A stretch of 47,074 bases of DNA, from the NCBI GenBank assembly GCA_030749225.1, contig JASMKO010000097.1, forward strand, positions 1-47,074. Direction: 5' to 3'. Below are positions 1 through 7,733 of this stretch, one piece after another. Position 1 is the stretch's first letter. Each line of letters opens with the position of its first letter. The notes below the pieces were generated by a model that saw only the letters and a program-made list of their open reading frames with translations, did not search any database and was not told the origin of the DNA. A program made the position numbers and the translations under genes. The stretch is from Verrucomicrobiota bacterium (lineage in GTDB: Bacteria; Verrucomicrobiota; Verrucomicrobiia; Limisphaerales; UBA1096).

Positions 1-2578
1 TCCACATCCAGACGTAGTCGCCGTTGGCGTCCTTGAATTTCTCATCCTCGGATGCCGAGGTCACGCCGTTGAACTTCTGGCGCACCAGCATGCCGCCACT
101 CCAGCCGCCCTGGTCGCCGTCACCCACCTCGCCCTCGGTGCCGCGCCACACGTCGATCGCCGGGGCTTCGCCGCCGCCGCTGTCCCATGTGTCAAAACAA
201 ATCCGGATGCCCGAACCGGAGCCTTCCTCGGCCAGGCCAATCGTGTCCGGCAGGTCGTTGCCGATGTTGATGCTCATGCCGTCGGCCGGACGGTGTCCCG
301 CGGTGGTATCATCGCCGCTGCCGCAGCAGGTGCTGTCGCTCATGTGCAGACGGAAACTCATCTCAAAATCGGTGAAGACCGCCCCGTCCGAGAAATCCTC
401 GACGGTGAAGGCACCATTCTGACCGTTCGTGGCGTCGGTGATGTGCAGGAACTCGTCGCCCACCGCCGTCACGCCGGACATAAAGGTGCCTTCCGGCTCC
501 ACGTCGCCAGCCCAGTCGGCGGTGAAAGTGCCGACAACCCTGCGACCTGACGACTCCGGCACCAATTGAATCGCATTGAGCGGTGCTCGGATGGCACCCC
601 TCCCGGCAGCAGCCCAGCCAAGACCATCCTCGGTGGAAGCCTTGACCACGATGCTTCCAGCATTCACGCCTTTCAGTATAACGTAATTGCCAAAATCGGT
701 ATGATCGACACCCGGATCCTCGATATACTCGCTTGAATTCTCGTTTGAGTCGCCAATCAGCACATCGGTCAGCACATTGCCGTCCGCATCCTCAACCCAG
801 TAACCGCCACCCTTCTCCGGGACACCGCCCATCAGGTAACAGACCACGCTGTAACCGGCATCCTGCAGTTCCTGCGGAATGCCGGTGATGGTGACCGAGG
901 TGGTGGTGGCGGCACCCGTGTCGAGGTAGCCCGTGAACAACAACCTGTCTCCTCCATCCTCAAACTCGTTGTTTTCCTCGCCACGCCCGGTGGAGGCCCA
1001 ACTGTTGTTGGAAACCCATTCCACGCTGATACTGGTTGCCACGGAAGCACCTCCATCGTCCGCGACAATGTCGGATGCACTGCCCGTGCCACCCGCCAGG
1101 TTGTTCCAGTTCGTCTGCGGCACCAAACCTGCCGCCACAGCTGCGTCAACGGAGCTGTCCCCCTCATCAACCGCAAAATTAAGTCCGACCTTCAGTTGAG
1201 TGCCCAAGGCGCTCGAGATGCTGTTCCCGCCCAAAAACGCTATCTCGTCCTCGGTCAAGGGTCGGTTCCAGATGCCGACATCGTCGATGATGCCCGACCA
1301 GGTCCGGTTCCGCGCGTCGGGGTTCTCACCGATCATCATCGGGTTGTCGTTACTCTGGATGGCCGGAGCGCCACCGGTTGACACCAACTCACCGTCACTG
1401 TAGAGGCGCACCTCGCCGTTCTCCGGGTCGCTGACCAGCACAAGGTGGTGGAATGCATCATCGGTGATGTCCCCGGTACCACCCGGGACATCCCCAAGAC
1501 CTCCGTTACCGGTAAGCTGCGTCTCGGCGTCGCGCCGGTGAATCCGCCAACGGTTGCCTTCACCCTTGGCGATCAGGGCCTGCCAGCTCTTGGTAAATTC
1601 CCCAACCTTGTACCAGGCAGAGATTGAGAAGCCGGTGCCGTCCTGAAAATCAAACATCTCCTCATTGTCGACCGGTGTCTGAACAAACTGGTCGACACCG
1701 TCGAGATCGATGCCTTGGCCGAACTTGCCAGAGCCGTAAGCGATATCTTCGGATCCCATGCCTTCACCATGACTGTCACCGACGGTGTCCTGAAGATTCC
1801 CGTCGAACGGCCAGTAGGCAATCAGGCCGTCGTGTAGTGGGTTGTATCGTGCTATGGGATAAATCTGCTTTGCCGCAAGGCTCTTGATTTGATCCTCGCT
1901 CAAGGCGACATTCCAAACAGCCACATCATCCAAAGACCCCAAGAACCAGTTGCCCGTGCCATCATAAATACCTGAGCCTCCCATGTTAAAATTGAAGGTT
2001 GAACTGACGGGCCCTCCGCCAGCTGCAGTACCGATCTGTTCGCCATTGGAATAAACATGCATACCTTCATCATTCACAACAACTGCAACATGGGTCCACT
2101 CCTCAAGCGTCGGCCCAAAATCCACATTAATGCTCCCCGCAGGGGTCCAGTACTGCATCGTCGTCGGATTGATCATCCCATACTCAACAGCGTCGTTCTG
2201 GCCAATCAGACCGACCCGATTGCCAGGCTGCTGCTCAGGCATGAGCATCCAAAAGGAGAGGGTCAACTCTTCGAGTTCATTCAGCAGGCTCACTTCAGTT
2301 GTCACCGAATCGTCCGATCCATCAAACTGAATCGCATAGTCCCCTGCACCACCACTGGCACCAGCAACAATCTCCGGCTCACCATTGATCGTGCCGTGAT
2401 TCTCGCCACTGGAAAGATCCGGCGTCGATTCAGGATTACTTAGGTCATCAAATGGCCAGTAACCTATGAGGCCTTCCTCCAGGCCTTGGGCATTAACACT
2501 GGCGGCACCAATGATCGCCATTGCTGATATGATTCCTGCCGCAATGAAACGGCGGACCGACTTTAGTATTTTGGTCAT
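1..2578 (-). CDS. Secreted LamG-domain (concanavalin A-like) protein, 3' end outside window
   Basis: About 859 codons are open from the ATG at 2578 to the left edge with no stop, so the C-terminus is missing. Residues 1-31 look like a signal peptide (MTKILKSVRRF, hydrophobic stretch, then NAQG). Two LamG/concanavalin A-like modules follow, near residues 35-235 and 245-445; each opens with a GLIGYWPFD/GLIAYWPFDG motif and closes with a D-D-V-x-x-W-N signature. A third region (about 455-640) starts LGTQLKVGLNFAVDEG, and from about 685 there is an L-type-lectin-like segment (ADGMSINIGNDLP, then an IRICFDTWD strand). LamG proteins of this kind usually bind carbohydrate outside the cell; ligand and role here are unknown. 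It lies downstream of selB on the same strand but 383 bp away, behind a possible terminator, so it is probably a separate unit. No in-frame TGA was found in it. Confidence 0.85.
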   Translation of the reverse strand, partial: MTKILKSVRRFIAAGIISAMAIIGAASVNAQGLEEGLIGYWPFDDLSNPESTPDLSSGENHGTINGEPEIVAGASGGAGDYAIQFDGSDDSVTTEVSLLNELEELTLSFWMLMPEQQPGNRVGLIGQNDAVEYGMINPTTMQYWTPAGSINVDFGPTLEEWTHVAVVVNDEGMHVYSNGEQIGTAAGGGPVSSTFNFNMGGSGIYDGTGNWFLGSLDDVAVWNVALSEDQIKSLAAKQIYPIARYNPLHDGLIAYWPFDGNLQDTVGDSHGEGMGSEDIAYGSGKFGQGIDLDGVDQFVQTPVDNEEMFDFQDGTGFSISAWYKVGEFTKSWQALIAKGEGNRWRIHRRDAETQLTGNGGLGDVPGGTGDITDDAFHHLVLVSDPENGEVRLYSDGELVSTGGAPAIQSNDNPMMIGENPDARNRTWSGIIDDVGIWNRPLTEDEIAFLGGNSISSALGTQLKVGLNFAVDEGDSSVDAAVAAGLVPQTNWNNLAGGTGSASDIVADDGGASVATSISVEWVSNNSWASTGRGEENNEFEDGGDRLLFTGYLDTGAATTTSVTITGIPQELQDAGYSVVCYLMGGVPEKGGGYWVEDADGNVLTDVLIGDSNENSSEYIEDPGVDHTDFGNYVILKGVNAGSIVVKASTEDGLGWAAAGRGAIRAPLNAIQLVPESSGRRVVGTFTADWAGDVEPEGTFMSGVTAVGDEFLHITDATNGQNGAFTVEDFSDGAVFTDFEMSFRLHMSDSTCCGSGDDTTAGHRPADGMSINIGNDLPDTIGLAEEGSGSGIRICFDTWDSGGGEAPAIDVWRGTEGEVGDGDQGGWSGGMLVRQKFNGVTSASEDEKFKDANGDYVWMW

Positions 2579-2709
2579 AACTTTGGTTTGGGGTTTGTTC
2601 AAAATTTGATGATTATACAGCTTAACGCACAGCACATTCTGCAAAATGTCCAAAGATAAAAATTAGATTCTGTAATAAACTAAGATGGAGCAACACTTTA
2701 CGTATTCCG

Positions 2710-2729
2710 GTTCCCAAAAAATTGGGAAC
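2710..2729. repeat. Perfect 8-bp inverted repeat (GTTCCCAA-N4-TTGGGAAC)
   Basis: The two 8-bp arms (2710-2717 and 2722-2729) are perfect reverse complements around an AAAA loop. It lies about 130 bp upstream of the LamG start codon. It could be an operator or a weak hairpin; the sequence does not decide. Confidence 0.4.
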
Positions 2730-2901
2730 GCGTCATTACAAAAAACCACAAACCAGTTCAAGTGCTTTGAAGAAAAAGTTATTCACATGTTGTTCGCAAA
2801 TTTCGGTTGAAATTTGTTGCCCACGGAAAAATGGCTCCCAATTTAGCGTCGATCTCGCCTCAAACAGGATACTGAAGAACGATTTTTTCCATAATTCGAA
2901 C

Positions 2902-2929
2902 AAAAAAACCCCGTTTTATCGCCAAAACG
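2902..2929 (-). terminator. Possible Rho-independent terminator after selB
   Basis: Read on the minus strand, CGTTTT (2929-2924) and AAAACG (2917-2912) form a 6-bp stem with a 6-nt loop. It is followed by GGGG and a run of seven T ending at 2902. It begins about 33 bp past the selB stop codon. The stem is short and AT-rich, so strength is uncertain. Confidence 0.45.
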
Positions 2930-2961
2930 ACCCGTTCCCGGCACTTCGATCAGGTCGATTT

Positions 2962-4878
2962 TCAGGTTTCCGTGGTTGAAATCTGGTTTTCATTGATCGG
3001 TCGAAGCATTCTTACATTGCCTCGCCGCACCGTTACCCCATCACGATCCATTTTTTCCAGTAGTGGGATCACAATACGCCTCGTGCTATCCATCGCCATC
3101 CGCAATTCACTCGCTGTGGCCTGCCCTTGTTCACGCAGGTGCTGCTTGACCAATAATCGATAACGATGGAACTGAGCCACCCCGAGCACCAAATCCGGGC
3201 TCACATCGACCACTTCACCTGCATTGATGAGAAACTGCATTGCCTGGCGCCCTGTTGAATTTTCAGTGAAGTGTTTGCGGGCCGGCGGATCGGGCATTTG
3301 CATTGCTTGTCGAATTTTTTCCCCATCATCCCTTAAATGCGCCGGAAGAACCGGCTTGTGACCATTGCGTGCAACATAGTTTTGCCGACGATTAAAGCCA
3401 TTACGGCAGAGATCCGCAATGAGTTCAGGAAAAGGATCATGCCCAGCAAAAGCCTGTTCCATCACCGGATGCAGCTGTTCCAAGGAGAGTCCGGGCAATT
3501 CGGGGTGGCGGACATGCTCAGCATCCACGCGTTTAGATATTTCGGCAATTGTCGATTGCCAGCGGCCCATGTCAGCGATCGAATCGCCCGCCTGGAACGC
3601 CTTGCCCTGGTCCAATAACCGCGTTACCGCCTTGTCGATTTCTGCAGGCGAGAAAGATGAGGGACGCAAAAGGGTGTTTCGCTTAACGATACCATCCCGT
3701 GTCAGTTGTGCCTCAATCCACGTTTGCGGATGATTAGGGGCAGCGATCCGTGCCTCAAGCAGTTGTATTCTGGCCGGGGCGCGCATTTTTCTTCGATCTC
3801 CATTCACATCGAGCACAAGGCCACCCGCCAGTGTCACTGTTTCCTGCCAATTGCGGATGACGACACGATCCCCCGGCCAAATGCATATCGGCTTTTCAAG
3901 GCGCAACTGGGCCAGTCGGTTTTGGCCCGGCTCGATGCCCCCGCCGCCCGGCAAAACCAGTCTGGCCGACCCATGCCCGGTGCCATGATGCACGCGCACA
4001 CGCAGGTCATTACGCAAAGGCGAAGTTTCAGAGGGAAGTCGTGGCGAACGCTCCAAACAAACATCGAGTGTCTCTGTGGTTTGAGCCAACTCGGGCAAGG
4101 TGATCGTCGAGCCGCGCCGCAAGGCATCCCGGGACAGGTCGACAAGATTGATCGCTGTGCGCGTCCCGGGCTGAGCCACTTGCTGCTCACGGTTGTGAGA
4201 TTGCAGACCGCGAATACGAGTTTCACTGCCTGGGGGATGGGCAAAGACGATTTGACCCTGTTGTAACTGGCCGCCGGTGAGTGTGCCGGTTACCACAGTG
4301 CCAATGCCCTGCACCGTGAAAATGCGATCCGCCGCAAGACGGGGTTGCTTGTGATCTTCATGAGCCGGTATCTGATCCGCGAGAGCGGACAGTGCTGTTT
4401 TTAAATCAGCCAATCCAGCGCCAGTCTGTGTGGAAAGAGGGATAATGTCGGCCCCGGCAAACGGACTGTTGCGAAGCTGATACCGTATTTCTTCCACCCG
4501 CATATCGGTGTCCTGAACAAGATCAGCCTTGGCAAGGGCCACCACGCCGCGCGTGACACCCAGGTAAGCAAGGATTTGCAAATGTTCCTCCGTCTGGGGC
4601 ATCCAGCCGTCATCAGCAGCCACCACGACCAGAGCCAGATCCACCGCACCCACCCCTGCCACCATGTTTTTCACAAAATCCTGGTGTCCCGGTACGTCCA
4701 CAATGCCTAGGCTGAGATCAGGCAATTCCAGATGTGCAAAACCGAGATCAATGGTCATGCCACGCGCTTTTTCCTCCGGCAACCGATCCGGATCCGTGCC
4801 GGAAAGCGCCTTAACCAAGGAACTTTTGCCGTGATCTATGTGGCCGGCGGTGGCGAGGATGGCGTGTCGCTGGCTCAT
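2962..4878 (-). CDS. selB: Selenocysteine-specific elongation factor SelB
   Basis: SelB is the GTPase that carries Sec-tRNA to UGA codons marked by a SECIS hairpin. The P-loop AGHIDHGKSS is at residues 11-20, followed by GTDPDRLPEEKARGMTIDLG (switch I, typical of SelB), DVPGH at 61-65 and AKAD at 116-119 in place of NKxD. Translation-factor beta-barrel domains follow, and the C-terminus ends in winged-helix SECIS-binding repeats (TRRIVIPLLEKMDRDGVTVR). The frame extends upstream to 4965, overlapping selA, but I prefer the ATG at 4878. From there the protein starts MSQRHAILATAGHIDHGK as in other SelB proteins and has 638 residues, a normal length. It is the last gene of selC-selD-selA-selB. 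Confidence 0.95.
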   Translation of the reverse strand: MSQRHAILATAGHIDHGKSSLVKALSGTDPDRLPEEKARGMTIDLGFAHLELPDLSLGIVDVPGHQDFVKNMVAGVGAVDLALVVVAADDGWMPQTEEHLQILAYLGVTRGVVALAKADLVQDTDMRVEEIRYQLRNSPFAGADIIPLSTQTGAGLADLKTALSALADQIPAHEDHKQPRLAADRIFTVQGIGTVVTGTLTGGQLQQGQIVFAHPPGSETRIRGLQSHNREQQVAQPGTRTAINLVDLSRDALRRGSTITLPELAQTTETLDVCLERSPRLPSETSPLRNDLRVRVHHGTGHGSARLVLPGGGGIEPGQNRLAQLRLEKPICIWPGDRVVIRNWQETVTLAGGLVLDVNGDRRKMRAPARIQLLEARIAAPNHPQTWIEAQLTRDGIVKRNTLLRPSSFSPAEIDKAVTRLLDQGKAFQAGDSIADMGRWQSTIAEISKRVDAEHVRHPELPGLSLEQLHPVMEQAFAGHDPFPELIADLCRNGFNRRQNYVARNGHKPVLPAHLRDDGEKIRQAMQMPDPPARKHFTENSTGRQAMQFLINAGEVVDVSPDLVLGVAQFHRYRLLVKQHLREQGQATASELRMAMDSTRRIVIPLLEKMDRDGVTVRRGNVRMLRPINENQISTTET

Positions 4879-4951
4879 TTTTTTGTCCCGACAAAGCTTT
4901 GAGTTCAGCAGCGCCCGATGCGAGGGATGTGACAGGGATAGCGGTACATTT

Positions 4952-6295
4952 TCATTTTGAGACAAGGTTTTGCCTGATGGAATTCATGAGTGATTTTTCC
5001 TGATCTGGAAGAATGGTTCGCAAATCGAGACGGAAACGACGGCCGCTAATGACACCGATCACCGGAGGCGTGGCCCGTCGCAGCCGTGCCGCGAAATCAG
5101 TCAGTCGGATATCATTCGGCACAATATCCAGCGTCACGGTAGGGAGCGGCACTTGAGGAAGGGCTCCCCCCCCAACCTGGGAGTGGCCCGGAGTCACGCA
5201 TACTTTAGCCGGCATCCCCTTTAGTGCCCTGGCCAATTTGCGTGTGCGTCGCTGGATTGAGGCAAGATCAGCCCTCAGCATCCGGTGCAAAGGCAGTGTG
5301 CCGCCCTGATTGTGAAGATAATGCTCAGCTGTCGATTGGAGCGCACTCAACACCAGTTTGTCACAACGAAGCGCTCGAAAAAAGGGGTGCTTCTTCAATG
5401 CCTGCACATGGCGTGCCCTACCGGCAATGATGCCCGACTGGGGTCCGCCCATCAACTTGTCGCCACTGAAACATACAATATCGGCACCCTCCTTTAGGAC
5501 CTCGCTCGGCATCGGTTCATGATGCCCTTCAGCCCAATCCCCGGTTGGAAGCAACACGCCACTGCCAAGGTCCTCCACAAACGGCACGCGTTTTTTCCGC
5601 GCGAGTGCTGTCAGTTCACGGCGTTTGGGCGCAGCCACAAAACCGTCCATGAAAAAATTGCTCCGATGGACCTTCAGAATCAGGCCAGTTTGTGAACCGA
5701 TGGCACCGGCATAGTCGTTCAAGGTGGTGTGGTTGGTGGCACCGATCTCGCGCAGTTTTGCACCACTCGATTCGAGAATATCCGGAAGGCGAAACCCGCC
5801 TCCGATTTGCACCAATTCGCCGCGCGAAACAATGACCTCTTTTTTTTTCACCGTGAGATGGCGCAGGTTGAGCACCAGGGCGGCAGCACAGTTGTTGACA
5901 ACCATCGCAGCCTCGGCACCGCACAACTCGGCAAGGCATCGCTCCAGATAGCCGGCGCGTCCGCCGCGACGACCGGTCACCAGATCCATTTCAAGGTTCA
6001 CGAATCCTGCGGTGACCAACGGGTTGATGGGTGAACGGCCCAGGTTGGTATGCACGACCACCCCGGTGCCGTTGATTACCGACTGCAGACGGGATAACGC
6101 CAGGTCGCCGAGACGCTCGCGGATGGTCGCAGTGATTTTTTCGAGGCCGGGAATGCACGTGGACTTACGAAGCATCTGCAACTCAGCTCGGATCACCGCA
6201 ACGACAAGGGGACGGGGCAACGAACAATCGGTCACGGCTTCAAGTATCGTGTCGACGCCGGGGATGGCCCGCAGATTGTTCCTCGGTCCCGCCAT
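4952..6295 (-). CDS. selA: L-seryl-tRNA(Sec) selenium transferase SelA
   Basis: SelA converts Ser-tRNA(Sec) to Sec-tRNA(Sec) using selenophosphate and PLP. The 447-residue protein has the family length and order: an N-terminal helical domain ([20 protein letters not shown]), INGTGVVVHTNLGRSPI (about 74-90), MVVNNCAAALVLNL (131-144), the RSNFFMDGF segment, EDLGSGVL, and the PLP-lysine motif SGDKLMGGPQSG with Lys280. Its ATG overlaps the selD stop as TAATG (one shared base at 6295), so the two are probably translationally coupled. selB follows after about 73 bp if the internal selB start is used. Confidence 0.95.
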   Translation of the reverse strand: MAGPRNNLRAIPGVDTILEAVTDCSLPRPLVVAVIRAELQMLRKSTCIPGLEKITATIRERLGDLALSRLQSVINGTGVVVHTNLGRSPINPLVTAGFVNLEMDLVTGRRGGRAGYLERCLAELCGAEAAMVVNNCAAALVLNLRHLTVKKKEVIVSRGELVQIGGGFRLPDILESSGAKLREIGATNHTTLNDYAGAIGSQTGLILKVHRSNFFMDGFVAAPKRRELTALARKKRVPFVEDLGSGVLLPTGDWAEGHHEPMPSEVLKEGADIVCFSGDKLMGGPQSGIIAGRARHVQALKKHPFFRALRCDKLVLSALQSTAEHYLHNQGGTLPLHRMLRADLASIQRRTRKLARALKGMPAKVCVTPGHSQVGGGALPQVPLPTVTLDIVPNDIRLTDFAARLRRATPPVIGVISGRRFRLDLRTILPDQEKSLMNSIRQNLVSK

Positions 6296-7323
6296 TAGTT
6301 CACGGTGATCAACGGTTCGGTGGCCTCGATAATTTGGCCGAAGGATTCAAGGCCCAGTTCGGCGTTCACTTCCTCGAAAGCCGTGAGGCCATCAGGAGAC
6401 ACCGCGACGAGCAAGCCGCCGCTGGTTTGAGGGTCGCATAGCAACGCCCTTTGGCGCTTGGTCAAGGGTCCGATTTTTTGTCCGTAACTGTCGAAATTGC
6501 GATCGGTGCCGCCAGAAGTGCATCCATCATCAATATAGCGGTCGATATTCTCGAGGCGCGGCACACGTATGCCGTCCAGGGTGGCACTCACGCCGCTGCC
6601 TTCGCACATCTCCGTCAGGTGCCCCAACAGGCCGAAACCGGACACATCCGTCATCGCCTTCACCCCGGTCAGTCGGCCCAAAGATGCGCCCAAGTTGTTG
6701 AGCGTTGTCATCTGTTTAACGGCACGCTGAAAGTCGGCTTGATCGGATAGGCCACGCTTTTGCGCAGTGGCAACGAGGCCGACACCAAGGGGCTTTGTCA
6801 GGAACAGCTTGCACCCAGGCACAGCACGGTCATTGCGTTTCAAATTCTCAATCGAAACCTGTCCGGTGACAGCGAGTCCAAACATTGGCTCAGTCGAGTC
6901 GATGCTATGGCCACCAGCAAGGGGAATACCGGCCTGGGCACAGGCTGCACGACCGCCTTCAAGCACCCGAGCGGCCACCTCAGGGAGCAGTTTGTCCAGA
7001 GGCCAGCCGAGCACGGCGACGGCCATCAACGGCTCACCGCCCATGGCATAAACGTCACTGATTGCATTCACAGAGGCGATCTGGCCGAATTCAAACGGGT
7101 CATCGACAATGGGCATGAAAAAATCAGTCGTACTGATGATGGCCTGACCATTGCCAAGGTCGAACACGGCCGCGTCATCCCTTGAATTATTCCCCACCAA
7201 GAGTCGGAGGCCGGGCTCGACCGCGCCATCCAGTGACAGGATTTCCTCAAGCATCCTTGGTGCGATCTTACACCCGCAACCAGCACTGCGACAGTATTGC
7301 GTGAGCCGCACCGTGTCATTCAT
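6295..7323 (-). CDS. selD: Selenide, water dikinase (selenophosphate synthetase) SelD
   Basis: SelD makes selenophosphate from selenide and ATP, the selenium donor for SelA. The 342-residue protein begins [20 protein letters not shown], in which the catalytic position (Sec or Cys in this family) is Cys16, followed by Gly17, Cys18 and Lys19; so this SelD is not itself a selenoprotein. The ATP/Mg motifs [21 protein letters not shown] and a [11 protein letters not shown] segment are present, as is [10 protein letters not shown] near the C-terminus. It starts only 15 bp after the CCA end of selC and overlaps selA by one base. No clear Shine-Dalgarno sequence precedes it. Confidence 0.96.
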   Translation of the reverse strand: MNDTVRLTQYCRSAGCGCKIAPRMLEEILSLDGAVEPGLRLLVGNNSRDDAAVFDLGNGQAIISTTDFFMPIVDDPFEFGQIASVNAISDVYAMGGEPLMAVAVLGWPLDKLLPEVAARVLEGGRAACAQAGIPLAGGHSIDSTEPMFGLAVTGQVSIENLKRNDRAVPGCKLFLTKPLGVGLVATAQKRGLSDQADFQRAVKQMTTLNNLGASLGRLTGVKAMTDVSGFGLLGHLTEMCEGSGVSATLDGIRVPRLENIDRYIDDGCTSGGTDRNFDSYGQKIGPLTKRQRALLCDPQTSGGLLVAVSPDGLTAFEEVNAELGLESFGQIIEATEPLITVN

Positions 7324-7338
7324 GGAGCGAAGTGAAAT

Positions 7339-7434
7339 TGGCGGAGAGGGTAGGAATCGAACCTACCTCGGCCCGTTGACGAACCGACAACGGTTTTGAA
7401 GACCGCGAGGAGCACCAGCCACCTTTCACTCTCC
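7339..7434 (-). tRNA. selC: tRNA-Sec (anticodon UCA), selC
   Basis: The 96-nt minus-strand gene starts GGAGAGTG and ends CTCTCCG with an encoded CCA. The anticodon loop is CTTCAAA (anticodon TCA) on a 5-bp stem GCGGT/ACCGT. A long variable arm can pair as TCGGTT with GGCCGA, and the T-loop is TTCGATT, all as expected for tRNA-Sec. The 3' strand between T-loop and discriminator base is 12 nt, against 13 in E. coli selC, and position 7 of the acceptor is an unpaired T. It sits at the head of selD-selA-selB. Confidence 0.95.
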
Positions 7435-7733
7435 TGTTTTGTGTGTTTTTTGGTAAAAACAACTCAATCATAATTTTCGTTGCCTTTAAAACGCCTCAGC
7501 ATCTTAAAGTGTGATTTTTGAGCGCAATTTGGGGTGAATTGTTCTTTTGAAGAAGAACAGTTTTTATTCACGCCAAACTGACGCCCTTGGCAAAACCGAA
7601 AAAGCCAAGTGTCTCCACCACGAAAGTCGGGCTGGTTAAGGTTCAAATCAAAACCACCGTTGACAGTCACACCGGTGAGACACCCGCAAGCTACAGAATT
7701 TGCTGCACAATGGCAAGGCGTGCTGTTTTTTAC
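7435..7733. other. Intergenic region upstream of selC
   Basis: About 300 bp between the end of the selenoprotein gene and selC. It presumably holds the selC promoter. The only structure I see is an inverted repeat GTTCTT-N6-AAGAAC at 7541-7558. The small minus frame 7464-7670 has no recognisable signature. No convincing terminator follows the TAA at 7734. Confidence 0.5.
7541..7558. promoter_or_regulatory. Inverted repeat upstream of selC (GTTCTT-N6-AAGAAC)
   Basis: A 6-bp perfect inverted repeat about 107 bp upstream of the tRNA-Sec 5' end. A related element, TTCTT-N3-AAGAA, lies at 11723-11735 upstream of the selenoprotein gene. Operator function is a guess. Confidence 0.25.

Larger units (their letters stand above)
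2579..2961. other. AT-rich intergenic region between selB and the LamG gene
   Basis: This stretch is clearly AT-richer than its flanks. It holds a possible selB terminator near 2902-2929 and an 8-bp inverted repeat at 2710-2729, and must contain the promoter of the LamG gene. The plus-strand open frame at 2722-2979 has no family signature and low-complexity composition; I do not consider it a gene. Confidence 0.6.

Noticed and set aside
2722..2979. 85-codon plus frame in the intergenic region after selB
   Set aside because: AT-rich, no signature, and overlaps the possible selB terminator and the selB end.
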